From: an uncultured Clostridia bacterium
GTDB taxonomy: Bacteria; Bacillota; Clostridia; Christensenellales; DTU072
DNA length: 64,000 nucleotides
Assembly (NCBI GenBank): GCA_944372095.1
Contig: CALVYG010000001.1
Coordinates: 53,786-117,785 of the forward strand
Direction of reading: 5' to 3'
The position numbers were made by a program, and so were the translations under genes. Shown here one piece after another: positions 26,524-33,316 of this stretch. The notes under the pieces were generated by a model. It saw nothing but the letters and a program-made list of their open reading frames with translations, ran no database searches and was not told where the DNA came from. Within the stretch, counting starts at the first letter, position 1. Every line of letters starts with the position of its first letter.

Positions 26524-26748
26524 TTATTTCTTTTTCTCTATAAGGCTGACCGCATCGCGCACCGTCTTGATTTCGGCAATTTCATCGTCTTCGAAACTTA
26601 CTCCGAATTCCTTTTCCATCGCTATAAGCATCTGCACGATATCGAGACTGTCCGCGCCGAGGTCGTCGACGAATTTCGATTCTTCGTTTATTTCACTCGC
26701 GTCGATATAGAGTTGTTCTGCTATAAGGTTCTTAATTTTATCAAGCAT
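26524..26748 (-). CDS. acpP: acyl carrier protein
   Basis: A 74-residue acidic four-helix protein with the phosphopantetheine serine S34 in DDLGADSLDIVQ, followed by the usual EKEFGVSFEDDEIAEIKTV helix. It carries acyl groups during lipid synthesis. No fab, plsX or rnc gene is nearby; instead it is the last gene of the operon encoding seven unknown proteins, starting 18 bases after the preceding stop, with its own AAAGGAG site. It could be the housekeeping ACP or a dedicated one; sequence does not decide. Confidence 0.93.
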   Translation of the reverse strand: MLDKIKNLIAEQLYIDASEINEESKFVDDLGADSLDIVQMLIAMEKEFGVSFEDDEIAEIKTVRDAVSLIEKKK

Positions 26749-26766
26749 TGTTATCTCCTTTGCTTT

Positions 26767-27621
26767 TTATTTTATTACATACGTCTGCTTGCTTGCGACA
26801 TAATCGAGTACCTGGATTTTCTTATTTATAAACAGGGGAAGAATCATCATAACCGCAAGTATTCCCGCTATGACGTAAGCGCCTATCGCTATTTCGAACA
26901 TATCTTTCTTTATGAACATTATCGCAATGTCGGCTATGGCTAACAACAATGCTATAAGCGTCCATACGTTGAGTTTCCCGAGCGGTTTCATTTTTGCGAG
27001 CTTTACAAGCGCGTTAATCATTATAATTACGCAGAACAGCATTATTACAGCATAAAGTAAAGGTACGATTACGCTGAATATAACGCTCATATCTCCCGCA
27101 AGCAGATTGTTTATTGCGTCGGATTCGGTAAACAGCCAAAGCAGGCTGTCAATCGCCGTACTGGTGCCGTAAACAGGCAACAGACTTGCCACAATTATAA
27201 CCGCAACCGCAAACAATGCCACAAACGCGCTTATTCCCGCATAAGCTTTCGGTTTATAAACGGGTTCCGGAGCCGCCGTATGTTCGACCGGCGGACGGTA
27301 ATTGGGGTCATATTGCACCAGCGGCTGATTCTGCGTAGTATACGGAACCATCGCTATCGGCTGCACTATCGGCGGAAGCTGTACTATCTGCGACGGCATA
27401 GGGATTGCGTTATTCATATTCGCTCCTATCGGCGTCGGATTGGTAAAACTCGTCGTTTCTTTGGCATAGTAAAACGCTCCGTCTTCTCCGAGACTCGGTC
27501 TGTTCGGGTCTTCGCTTACTCCTGCCGGCGCTTCGCGTTCGTCCACGGGCACCCATTTCCCGGATACTCCGTTCAGCGTTCCGCTGTGTATCTGCTGGTT
27601 TACTTCGTAAGGGTTTGCCAT
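26767..27621 (-). CDS. four-helix membrane protein with VPY motif (cluster member 9)
   Basis: 284 residues, no known family recognised. Residues 1-125 are soluble and proline-rich, with the motif LPPIVQPIAMVPY then QNQPLVQY (82-104), shared in form with three other proteins of this cluster. A first helix at about 127-149, an outside loop of about 30 residues beginning SLLPVYGTSTAID, then three more helices with short loops and the C-terminal VLDYVASKQTYVIK. It immediately precedes acpP (18 bases) and follows the zinc-ribbon protein by 19 bases. Confidence 0.75.
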   Translation of the reverse strand: MANPYEVNQQIHSGTLNGVSGKWVPVDEREAPAGVSEDPNRPSLGEDGAFYYAKETTSFTNPTPIGANMNNAIPMPSQIVQLPPIVQPIAMVPYTTQNQPLVQYDPNYRPPVEHTAAPEPVYKPKAYAGISAFVALFAVAVIIVASLLPVYGTSTAIDSLLWLFTESDAINNLLAGDMSVIFSVIVPLLYAVIMLFCVIIMINALVKLAKMKPLGKLNVWTLIALLLAIADIAIMFIKKDMFEIAIGAYVIAGILAVMMILPLFINKKIQVLDYVASKQTYVIK

Positions 27622-27640
27622 AATTTCTTCTCCTGATAAT

Positions 27641-28126
27641 TTATTTCGTTATGTTAAGCGGTATTTTTATCGCTTCCGTCTGTATCGTTTTCGAAGGTTT
27701 CGGTATCGGTATCGGTCCGGCTCCCGGCAAAGTCGTATAACTTACCGGCGTTTCAAATACCCTGCCGTATTCGTCGCTCGTGTAATACTTGGGTATTCCG
27801 AGTTGCGCCATTGCATCCGTAGCATAGCATGAACGGATAACCTCTTCCACGCCTCTCGACGCATAACACGGCGCTTTCGGCGCAGGTATTTTCCCGCAGC
27901 TTCTGTCTACGTATACCGTCGGCAGTTCCGGCTCAGCCATACTCGCGTCACGCAACGTTATTGCTCTCATATACGCGTCTTTGGGTCTCTTCCCTCCGCA
28001 TTTGGGACATCTTTTCGGCATTAACGATATATCCCATCCGCATTGAGGACAATAATAATGCAATATATTATTATCTTCGTCCACTCCGGTTTTCAACGCC
28101 CTTCTGATTCTCTTGTCCATAGCCAC
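27641..28126 (-). CDS. zinc-ribbon protein (cluster member 8)
   Basis: 161 residues, soluble, no membrane segment. The N-terminal zinc ribbon is formed by C26, C29, C40 and C43 (YYCPQCGWD and KRCPKCGGKRPKDAYMRA). The same ribbon followed by KRPRSEYLNA opens the large protein at 33317-34984, so these two are related. The rest is proline-rich and low in structure (GAGPIPIPKPSK). It probably recruits a partner or nucleic acid through the ribbon; the role is unknown. Confidence 0.7.
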   Translation of the reverse strand: MAMDKRIRRALKTGVDEDNNILHYYCPQCGWDISLMPKRCPKCGGKRPKDAYMRAITLRDASMAEPELPTVYVDRSCGKIPAPKAPCYASRGVEEVIRSCYATDAMAQLGIPKYYTSDEYGRVFETPVSYTTLPGAGPIPIPKPSKTIQTEAIKIPLNITK

Positions 28127-28158
28127 TCCTGTTTAATTTTTGTTTCTTTCATCTATGT

Positions 28159-29007
28159 TTATACTCTTTGTTTCTTTCCGCGCGCGCACACGGTCAATAT
28201 AAATATTATCAACGACAGCGCCGCAAGAATTATCAATCCGTATGTTTCAAATTCTATTTTCACAACCGTAAACGCAACGACGGCTGCTCCCGCGTTCAAT
28301 AAAAACGTCAATGCCGCTATTATTTTAACGAATACCGACGTTCTTCCCGCTACAGTTATCAGCGAAAACAACGTCGTAATAACCGTAAATACTGCCGACG
28401 CGGCAATCAATACGGACAAAATTGACGTTCCCTGCGTTACATCGAACCCTCCTCCGGTTATATCCGTTATCAATTGACGTATTATTCCGAATGCCGCCTG
28501 TCCGTCATAAAGGTAATTGTAATTAAACCCTTCAATCATTCCGCCGAAATCGAATAAAAGCGCGATATAAACTATTCCAAGAATTGCGCTTATTATTGCC
28601 ATAACGTTGGTTTTCCTTCCCGATTTAACGGAATTCTGAGACAAAACTTCCGATTCGGCTGTTCTTTGCACTCTTGACGCCGTGTTTGAACGCAAATACG
28701 ACGCGTCTCCTTCGGGAAGAGCATAGCTTTCTTCTTCGTCGAACAAATCTTCATAATAAGTTGCAGGCAACTCTTCTTCTCTGTTTTTTTCTCCCTCGGG
28801 ATTATAGTAATACATAGGTTGCTGAGTCGAAACGTAAGGAACCACTACCAACGGCTGAATAAGCGGAGTAGTTTTTACCGAATCGACAGACGTCTGAGAG
28901 GAAACAAGTTCTTCTTTCGGCGCAAGGGAAACCGCGGGCGCAGGCGCGCTCTTCTCGGCAGGCGATGTCTGCCACCAGTTTATGTACTTTATTCTTCTAG
29001 CGTCCAT
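28159..29007 (-). CDS. four-helix membrane protein with VPY motif (cluster member 7)
   Basis: 282 residues, unrecognised. Soluble N-terminus with TTPLIQPLVVVPYVSTQQP followed by MYYY (47-68), then an acidic stretch (EDLFDEEESYALPEGD). The first helix is at about 134-152, followed by an outside loop with NYNYLYDGQAAFGIIRQL and three further helices. The LYDGQ segment recurs in the next gene. Six-base gap from the upstream gene, so co-translated. Confidence 0.7.
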   Translation of the reverse strand: MDARRIKYINWWQTSPAEKSAPAPAVSLAPKEELVSSQTSVDSVKTTPLIQPLVVVPYVSTQQPMYYYNPEGEKNREEELPATYYEDLFDEEESYALPEGDASYLRSNTASRVQRTAESEVLSQNSVKSGRKTNVMAIISAILGIVYIALLFDFGGMIEGFNYNYLYDGQAAFGIIRQLITDITGGGFDVTQGTSILSVLIAASAVFTVITTLFSLITVAGRTSVFVKIIAALTFLLNAGAAVVAFTVVKIEFETYGLIILAALSLIIFILTVCARGKKQRV

Positions 29008-29013
29008 ACTTTT

Positions 29014-29664
29014 CTACCCGTTCTCCTTGACACTTTTTTTTCCTGTTCCGGCAATGGCGCTTACCAGAAACGCAAGAGCGGAGGCGGCTACCGCCGCACC
29101 CATCGGCACTGCCGAACTTTTCGTAATTCCTATTATTGCCGCGCACATCATCAGCGCAAATGCCGCAAACGTTCCTATTATTACGGCAAATCCCATTCCT
29201 TCTTTCCTTAACCTTGTCAAAGGCCACACCAATCCGAAACAAATTTCCGCAACAACCGCAAGCAGACACGCAACAGCCGCAACAGTATCCGCCGCGTCGG
29301 CGTATTTTCCGCCGAAAAGCAGTTTTACAACGGTAAGCGCGCTCTGTCCGTCATATAATGCAAACGCCGATGCCGCACTGCCTTCGAGTTTTACCGTACT
29401 GCCTATGACTATCCATACGGTAAACAATAAAGCGCATATTGCAGTCAATATTGCCGCAACGTTTATCTTTTTATTTTCCTTGGCGGACTGCACGTCTTCC
29501 GCCGCTGCAACTTCCTCTCCCGCCGAAGTGTATTTCACGGGAAGAACAACTCCGTTTTCCTTAACGTAACGCTTAAACTGCGGCAATTCGAGATAATCCT
29601 TATACGAAACGAATGCGCTTATTTCCGTAACGTCATCGAAATCGTCGATATTTATCTCTCTCAT
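29014..29664 (-). CDS. four-helix membrane protein (cluster member 6)
   Basis: 216 residues, unrecognised; lacks the VPY motif. The N-terminal 65 residues are acidic (MREINIDDFDDVTEIS). Helix 1 at about 66-88 is followed by an outside loop with FALYDGQSALTVVKLLFGG, matching LYDGQAAFGIIRQL of the neighbouring protein, then three helices. Its start directly abuts the stop of the upstream gene. Confidence 0.7.
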   Translation of the reverse strand: MREINIDDFDDVTEISAFVSYKDYLELPQFKRYVKENGVVLPVKYTSAGEEVAAAEDVQSAKENKKINVAAILTAICALLFTVWIVIGSTVKLEGSAASAFALYDGQSALTVVKLLFGGKYADAADTVAAVACLLAVVAEICFGLVWPLTRLRKEGMGFAVIIGTFAAFALMMCAAIIGITKSSAVPMGAAVAASALAFLVSAIAGTGKKSVKENG

Positions 29665-30570
29665 TTATTCCTCGCCCTTGCCTTTCTCCGCAGTTTTATC
29701 TTTACCGTAGGCAACACAGGTACAGATAAACGTTATTACAGGGACTATAATCATAAGATAAAGTCCGTATCCTGCGGTAAAATCACCGCTTCCGGTAAAG
29801 AAACCGCCTATTTCCGACGCCTGCGTTCCGCTTATTGCCAGTCCTCCGACAAGCACTATCAAAGAACACAGAAACATAATTATACTGAGAAATCCGAGAC
29901 GGGCTTTCGCATATGTACCGTCTTCTCTCTTCTTCCCCGCAACGCCCGCTATCGCCGCTATAAGCATTATCAAAGCGAAAACTATGTACAACGCAATCGC
30001 AACGGGAACGATATATCCGGCGAAAGAGCTCAGAAAATCCTCTCCGAACAGTTCGAAACATTTTCCGAATTCAGCAGGAATACTGCCCGTTTCTATTCCG
30101 AATTTCTCGGACAGAAAACTCATAAACGGGTCGGTCATCGGGAAATTCGTTTCGACAACGTAATTATAATTATATATGGATATAACGTTCTTGAACGGAA
30201 CGGTAAACAATCCGCATACGGCAAAGAACAGAATTGCAACGACCAATATTATCGGTATTACGAGAAAAAGAGTTCTTTTTTTCGTATAAGCGTTGGTTCT
30301 TGACGGTTTCTGAACTTTCTGTGGCTTCTCTGCCGTTTCCGGGAAATCGTATGACGGCGCTTCGGAAGGCTCAATCCCGAAAAGCTCCGCTCTGAGGCGG
30401 TTCGCCATCTGCTCGACTTCCCCGCGGTAAATCACGCTTCCCTCGTCGTTATATACCGAAAAGCTCTGCGGTAAAGTCATATTATATCTGTTATACTGGT
30501 TTTCCGAAAGCCGTACGGGAACTTTTCCGTCCGTTCCGGTTCCGTTACCGGTTTTTTTCACTGCACTCAT
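29665..30570 (-). CDS. four-helix membrane protein with AGYGL signature (cluster member 5)
   Basis: 301 residues from the ATG at 30570, which has GGGAGAGGG five bases upstream; a TTG six codons earlier is less likely. A basic and polar N-terminus (1-98), helix 1 at about 100-122, an outside domain of about 75 residues beginning NVISIYNYNY, then three helices. The third and fourth helices read RLGFLSIIMFLCSLIVLVGG and, after a loop, FTAGYGLYLM followed by VTFICTCVAYGK, matching the protein at 32368-33228 closely and that at 30929-32113 more loosely. Function unknown. Confidence 0.7.
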   Translation of the reverse strand: MSAVKKTGNGTGTDGKVPVRLSENQYNRYNMTLPQSFSVYNDEGSVIYRGEVEQMANRLRAELFGIEPSEAPSYDFPETAEKPQKVQKPSRTNAYTKKRTLFLVIPIILVVAILFFAVCGLFTVPFKNVISIYNYNYVVETNFPMTDPFMSFLSEKFGIETGSIPAEFGKCFELFGEDFLSSFAGYIVPVAIALYIVFALIMLIAAIAGVAGKKREDGTYAKARLGFLSIIMFLCSLIVLVGGLAISGTQASEIGGFFTGSGDFTAGYGLYLMIIVPVITFICTCVAYGKDKTAEKGKGEE

Positions 30571-30600
30571 TCTGCCCTCTCCCTGCAATCAGTTTCAAAA

Positions 30601-30897
30601 TCAATCCCAATCGTCAAAGTCGTCAAAATCGTCATCGAAATCGTCGCTCTTATTGATACTGCTTTCCGCCTGCATAGGCGTCGGAACAAACGATATCGGC
30701 TGAATAATCGGAGGAAGCTGAATGGCGTTCATCTGACCGCTCGATACCGGCAGCGACATACCGTTAAGCGACCCAAAAGACACTCCGGGAAAATACATAG
30801 GCTGAGCCGCCGCAGCATTCCTTTCCGCCTCTTCCGTTCTTCTGCGCTCTTCCGCAAGCCGTGCTTCTTCAAGTTCTCTTTTCTTTTTTCTGGTCAT
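30601..30897 (-). CDS. small soluble protein with VP motif and acidic tail (cluster member 4)
   Basis: 98 residues with no membrane segment. A highly charged helix (RELEEARLAEERRRTEEAE, about 7-25) is followed by the motif IQLPPIIQPISFVPTP (59-74), close to that of the membrane protein at 26767, and an aspartate-rich tail ending DDFDDFDDWD. It keeps the shared motif without the membrane domain, so it may be a soluble partner or competitor of the membrane members. 30-31 base gaps on both sides, within the operon. Confidence 0.65.
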   Translation of the reverse strand: MTRKKKRELEEARLAEERRRTEEAERNAAAAQPMYFPGVSFGSLNGMSLPVSSGQMNAIQLPPIIQPISFVPTPMQAESSINKSDDFDDDFDDFDDWD

Positions 30898-30928
30898 TTT
30901 TGCCTCCCCGTTATATATCCTTTTACGA

Positions 30929-32113
30929 TTAGCCTCTTCCGCTTCTCGCCCTCGCGTCGCGCAAGGATTCTCTGTATTCGTACATTATTATCGGCTGCGT
31001 GATTTCTCTGCTTCTCAGTTTCTTTTCGAGCAGGAAGAAAGATAAAATCAATCCGACAAGCGGCAATGCCACCATTATCAGCAATCCGTATCCTGCCGTA
31101 AATCCGCCCGTTCCCGTAACGATACCGATAAGATAATTCACGATATTTCCGAATTCCATCTTTGCATTTATGTCAACCGTGCAAGCATATCCGCCGATTG
31201 CCACAATTAGCGCAAGAATTATCATAATCAGACATTCTATCGACGTGTGACGGTATATTCTTCTGTCTCCGGACGCCCAGCATATGAACGTTTTTATCAC
31301 AAGCGTAAGCGCGAAAATCACATACAGTATTATCGCCGCGGGAAACGCCTGAATGAGTATTGCCGCAAGATTATCGCTCATACCCGTCTCGACTTTCGAT
31401 ATCTGCATGTCGTACCAAGCCGAATCTCCTATCGTAAGGTCGTAATTGAAAAGCTTGGCTATGTAAGAAATCCAACCGTAAACGGGGTCGCTGAATTTGT
31501 AGTATGTTCCGGTTGCTTCCGAAACAGTCTCTCCGCTTTCGTCTCCGGTTTCTTCTCCGTCAGCAGTTTCTCCGTCAGCAGTTTCTCCGTCTCCGGTTTC
31601 GTCCGTATTTTCTCCGCTTTCGGCGTTTGCGGGAGTTTCCTCTCCGCCGTTTTCGTCTTCCGTATTTTCGTTATTTTCGTCCTGGTTATCGGCAGGCGTC
31701 TGCGCCTTTGCTTCCGTTTCCGCAAATATGGCGGTGTACTGGTCCACCATAGGTATTTCCACCGGTATAAAAGACAACGCAACCAGCGCGAGCGCAACAA
31801 GGAATACTATTGTCATCAGGAACCCGACGGGTTTCCTGCAAAACTTCATTTTTTGTATATCCGCGGCAAAACGGTGGTCAACTTCCGGCACTCCCCCGCC
31901 CGCAACGGGTCCGCTTGTCTGCGGCGTATAATCGTAATCGCCGTCTCCGTATCCCGACAGATACCTGTCGCGTTCGCGCGAATTGGAAATTGCCGCCTGT
32001 CGACGTTCGGTAAGCATTGCGCGTCTTTCTTTTGCTTTCCTGCGCTTTGCCAGTGCCTGCATTTGTTCCTTAGTCAACGGTTTCTTTCCCGAACCCGTTA
32101 TGTTGTTAGCCAT
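30929..32113 (-). CDS. four-helix membrane protein with acidic outside stalk (cluster member 3)
   Basis: 394 residues from the ATG at 32113, which has AAGGTGG upstream; the frame extends 28 codons further back but that part overlaps the promoter. A basic N-terminus (KRRKAKERRAMLTERRQ), helix 1 at about 97-117, then an outside domain whose first part (about 140-198) is almost only E, D, G, T, N and A with short repeats such as GETADGETADG, a low-complexity stalk. Three helices follow, including GGFTAGYGLLIM, the AGYGL signature. The C-terminus has ITQPIIMYEYRESL. First gene of the operon that ends in acpP. Confidence 0.7.
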   Translation of the reverse strand: MANNITGSGKKPLTKEQMQALAKRRKAKERRAMLTERRQAAISNSRERDRYLSGYGDGDYDYTPQTSGPVAGGGVPEVDHRFAADIQKMKFCRKPVGFLMTIVFLVALALVALSFIPVEIPMVDQYTAIFAETEAKAQTPADNQDENNENTEDENGGEETPANAESGENTDETGDGETADGETADGEETGDESGETVSEATGTYYKFSDPVYGWISYIAKLFNYDLTIGDSAWYDMQISKVETGMSDNLAAILIQAFPAAIILYVIFALTLVIKTFICWASGDRRIYRHTSIECLIMIILALIVAIGGYACTVDINAKMEFGNIVNYLIGIVTGTGGFTAGYGLLIMVALPLVGLILSFFLLEKKLRSREITQPIIMYEYRESLRDARARSGRG

Positions 32114-32168
32114 ATTCGCCACCTTTTTTATATTTATAGTACAAATATTTATAATACTATACGCTACT

Positions 32169-32197
32169 ATTCTAGCATAGCGCTCCGAAAATATCAA
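32169..32197 (-). promoter_or_regulatory. promoter of the seven-gene plus acpP operon
   Basis: On the minus strand TTGATA (32197-32192), 17 bases, TAGAAT (32174-32169), with an extended -10 TG. It sits downstream of two tandem terminators and about 55 bases before the first gene. Confidence 0.7.
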
Positions 32198-32277
32198 TAC
32201 TTAATTTGTAAAAATTGCATTTTTTTTGGTATTATTTTGTATTTATCCACTGCAAACTTTTTCCGTCCGTCAAAAAT

Positions 32278-32294
32278 CTTCCCCATAGGGGAAG
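32278..32294 (-). terminator. second terminator between cluster members 2 and 3
   Basis: CTTCCCC, three bases, GGGGAAG, a seven-pair hairpin followed on the minus strand by ATTTTT. Tandem with the hairpin at 32311-32344. Confidence 0.75.
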
Positions 32295-32310
32295 AATTGC
32301 CTCTTAAAAC

Positions 32311-32344
32311 AAACCGACCGACTGTACCGGCAGTCGGTCGGTTT
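32311..32344 (-). terminator. first terminator after cluster member 2
   Basis: A 14-bp perfect stem, AAACCGACCGACTG (32311-32324) with CAGTCGGTCGGTTT (32331-32344), six-base loop. On the minus strand GTTTT follows. It ends transcription of the 32368-33228 gene; together with the next hairpin it isolates the downstream operon. Confidence 0.8.
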
Positions 32345-32367
32345 CACGTCAAGTTTGTTTTTGCCCG

Positions 32368-33228
32368 CTATTTTCTTTTCTTTCCGTACGCGATACAGCT
32401 CATTATGAACGTAACCGCCGCGGCTCCGAACATTACGTACAACCCGTATCCGGCCACCGCCGCTCTTTCCCCGCGCAAGAAGAAATCACCGATTGCGGTT
32501 ATATCTCCTCCCGTTATGTAAATTCCGCCGATAAGACATATCGCACCGCATAAAAGCGCAACTATCGATAAAAATCCGAATTTTCTTTTCTTGTAATATC
32601 CGCAGACGGTCCTTTTTTCAAACAACGCATAGGCGGATTTTATAAGCATTATCACAAAACATACGGTAAACAGTATCACCGCGCAACTGACCGCATATAC
32701 GGGTATAAGCGCATACTCGCTTCCTGCATCGGCATAATAAGCAATGTAATTACCTTCGCCGTCTTTATCGAGAAGATATTCGAACATAGATACCACCGTA
32801 TCGATTATACCTACGTCTCCGTCCTCGCTTTCGTATAGCGCTATGCTTTTACCTATATCTCCGTTTTCGATTACCCCCATCCCGACAATTACCAGCATCG
32901 CAATACTGACCAGCAATATTACCGCTATCGGCAAAATATGTTTGCGAACATAATTTTTGCTTGTTTTTACTTGCGTTTGGGGTTCCTTTTCTTGCGCTTT
33001 GGTTTCCTTTACCGGCATTTTGGCATTCTTTGCCAGTATCCCTATCTGAGTTTCGGACAGATAGCCGTTTACCGACATATCTTTTGTCCTCGGCGCACAA
33101 AGATAGTCAAAATATAACGGCGCGCCGAACCTCTCTACGCCTGCAAGAAACTCCGGGTCCGTCATTTCGTCGAGGGTTTTATTTACTACTTCCGTTTCTT
33201 CTTCGAAAGAAGGTTTTTTCTTTGCCAT
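32368..33228 (-). CDS. four-helix membrane protein with AGYGL signature (cluster member 2)
   Basis: 286 residues, unrecognised. Soluble N-terminus with an acidic start and KETKAQEKEPQTQVKTSK linker, helix 1 at about 97-119, an outside domain of about 60 residues (GKSIALYESEDGDVGIID), then three helices. KRKFGFLSIVALLCGAICLIG and AVAGYGLYVM with VTFIMSCIAYGKKRK align with the protein at 29665-30570, so the two are clear paralogues. No promoter is visible between it and the upstream terminator hairpin, so it depends on read-through. Confidence 0.7.
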   Translation of the reverse strand: MAKKKPSFEEETEVVNKTLDEMTDPEFLAGVERFGAPLYFDYLCAPRTKDMSVNGYLSETQIGILAKNAKMPVKETKAQEKEPQTQVKTSKNYVRKHILPIAVILLVSIAMLVIVGMGVIENGDIGKSIALYESEDGDVGIIDTVVSMFEYLLDKDGEGNYIAYYADAGSEYALIPVYAVSCAVILFTVCFVIMLIKSAYALFEKRTVCGYYKKRKFGFLSIVALLCGAICLIGGIYITGGDITAIGDFFLRGERAAVAGYGLYVMFGAAAVTFIMSCIAYGKKRK

Positions 33229-33261
33229 TTATTTTTCTCCCGAAATATTTTTCTTTAATCG

Positions 33262-33300
33262 AAAAACATCCGCTTTACCTCGCGGGATAAATACGGATGT
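33262..33300 (-). terminator. leaky terminator between cluster members 1 and 2
   Basis: On the minus strand ACATCCG (33300-33294) pairs with CGGATGT (33272-33266), with possible inner pairing, followed by TTTTTC. The next gene begins about 35 bases on without a visible promoter, so this probably only reduces transcription into it. Confidence 0.6.
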
Positions 33301-33316
33301 CGTTTTTATTCAGTAA

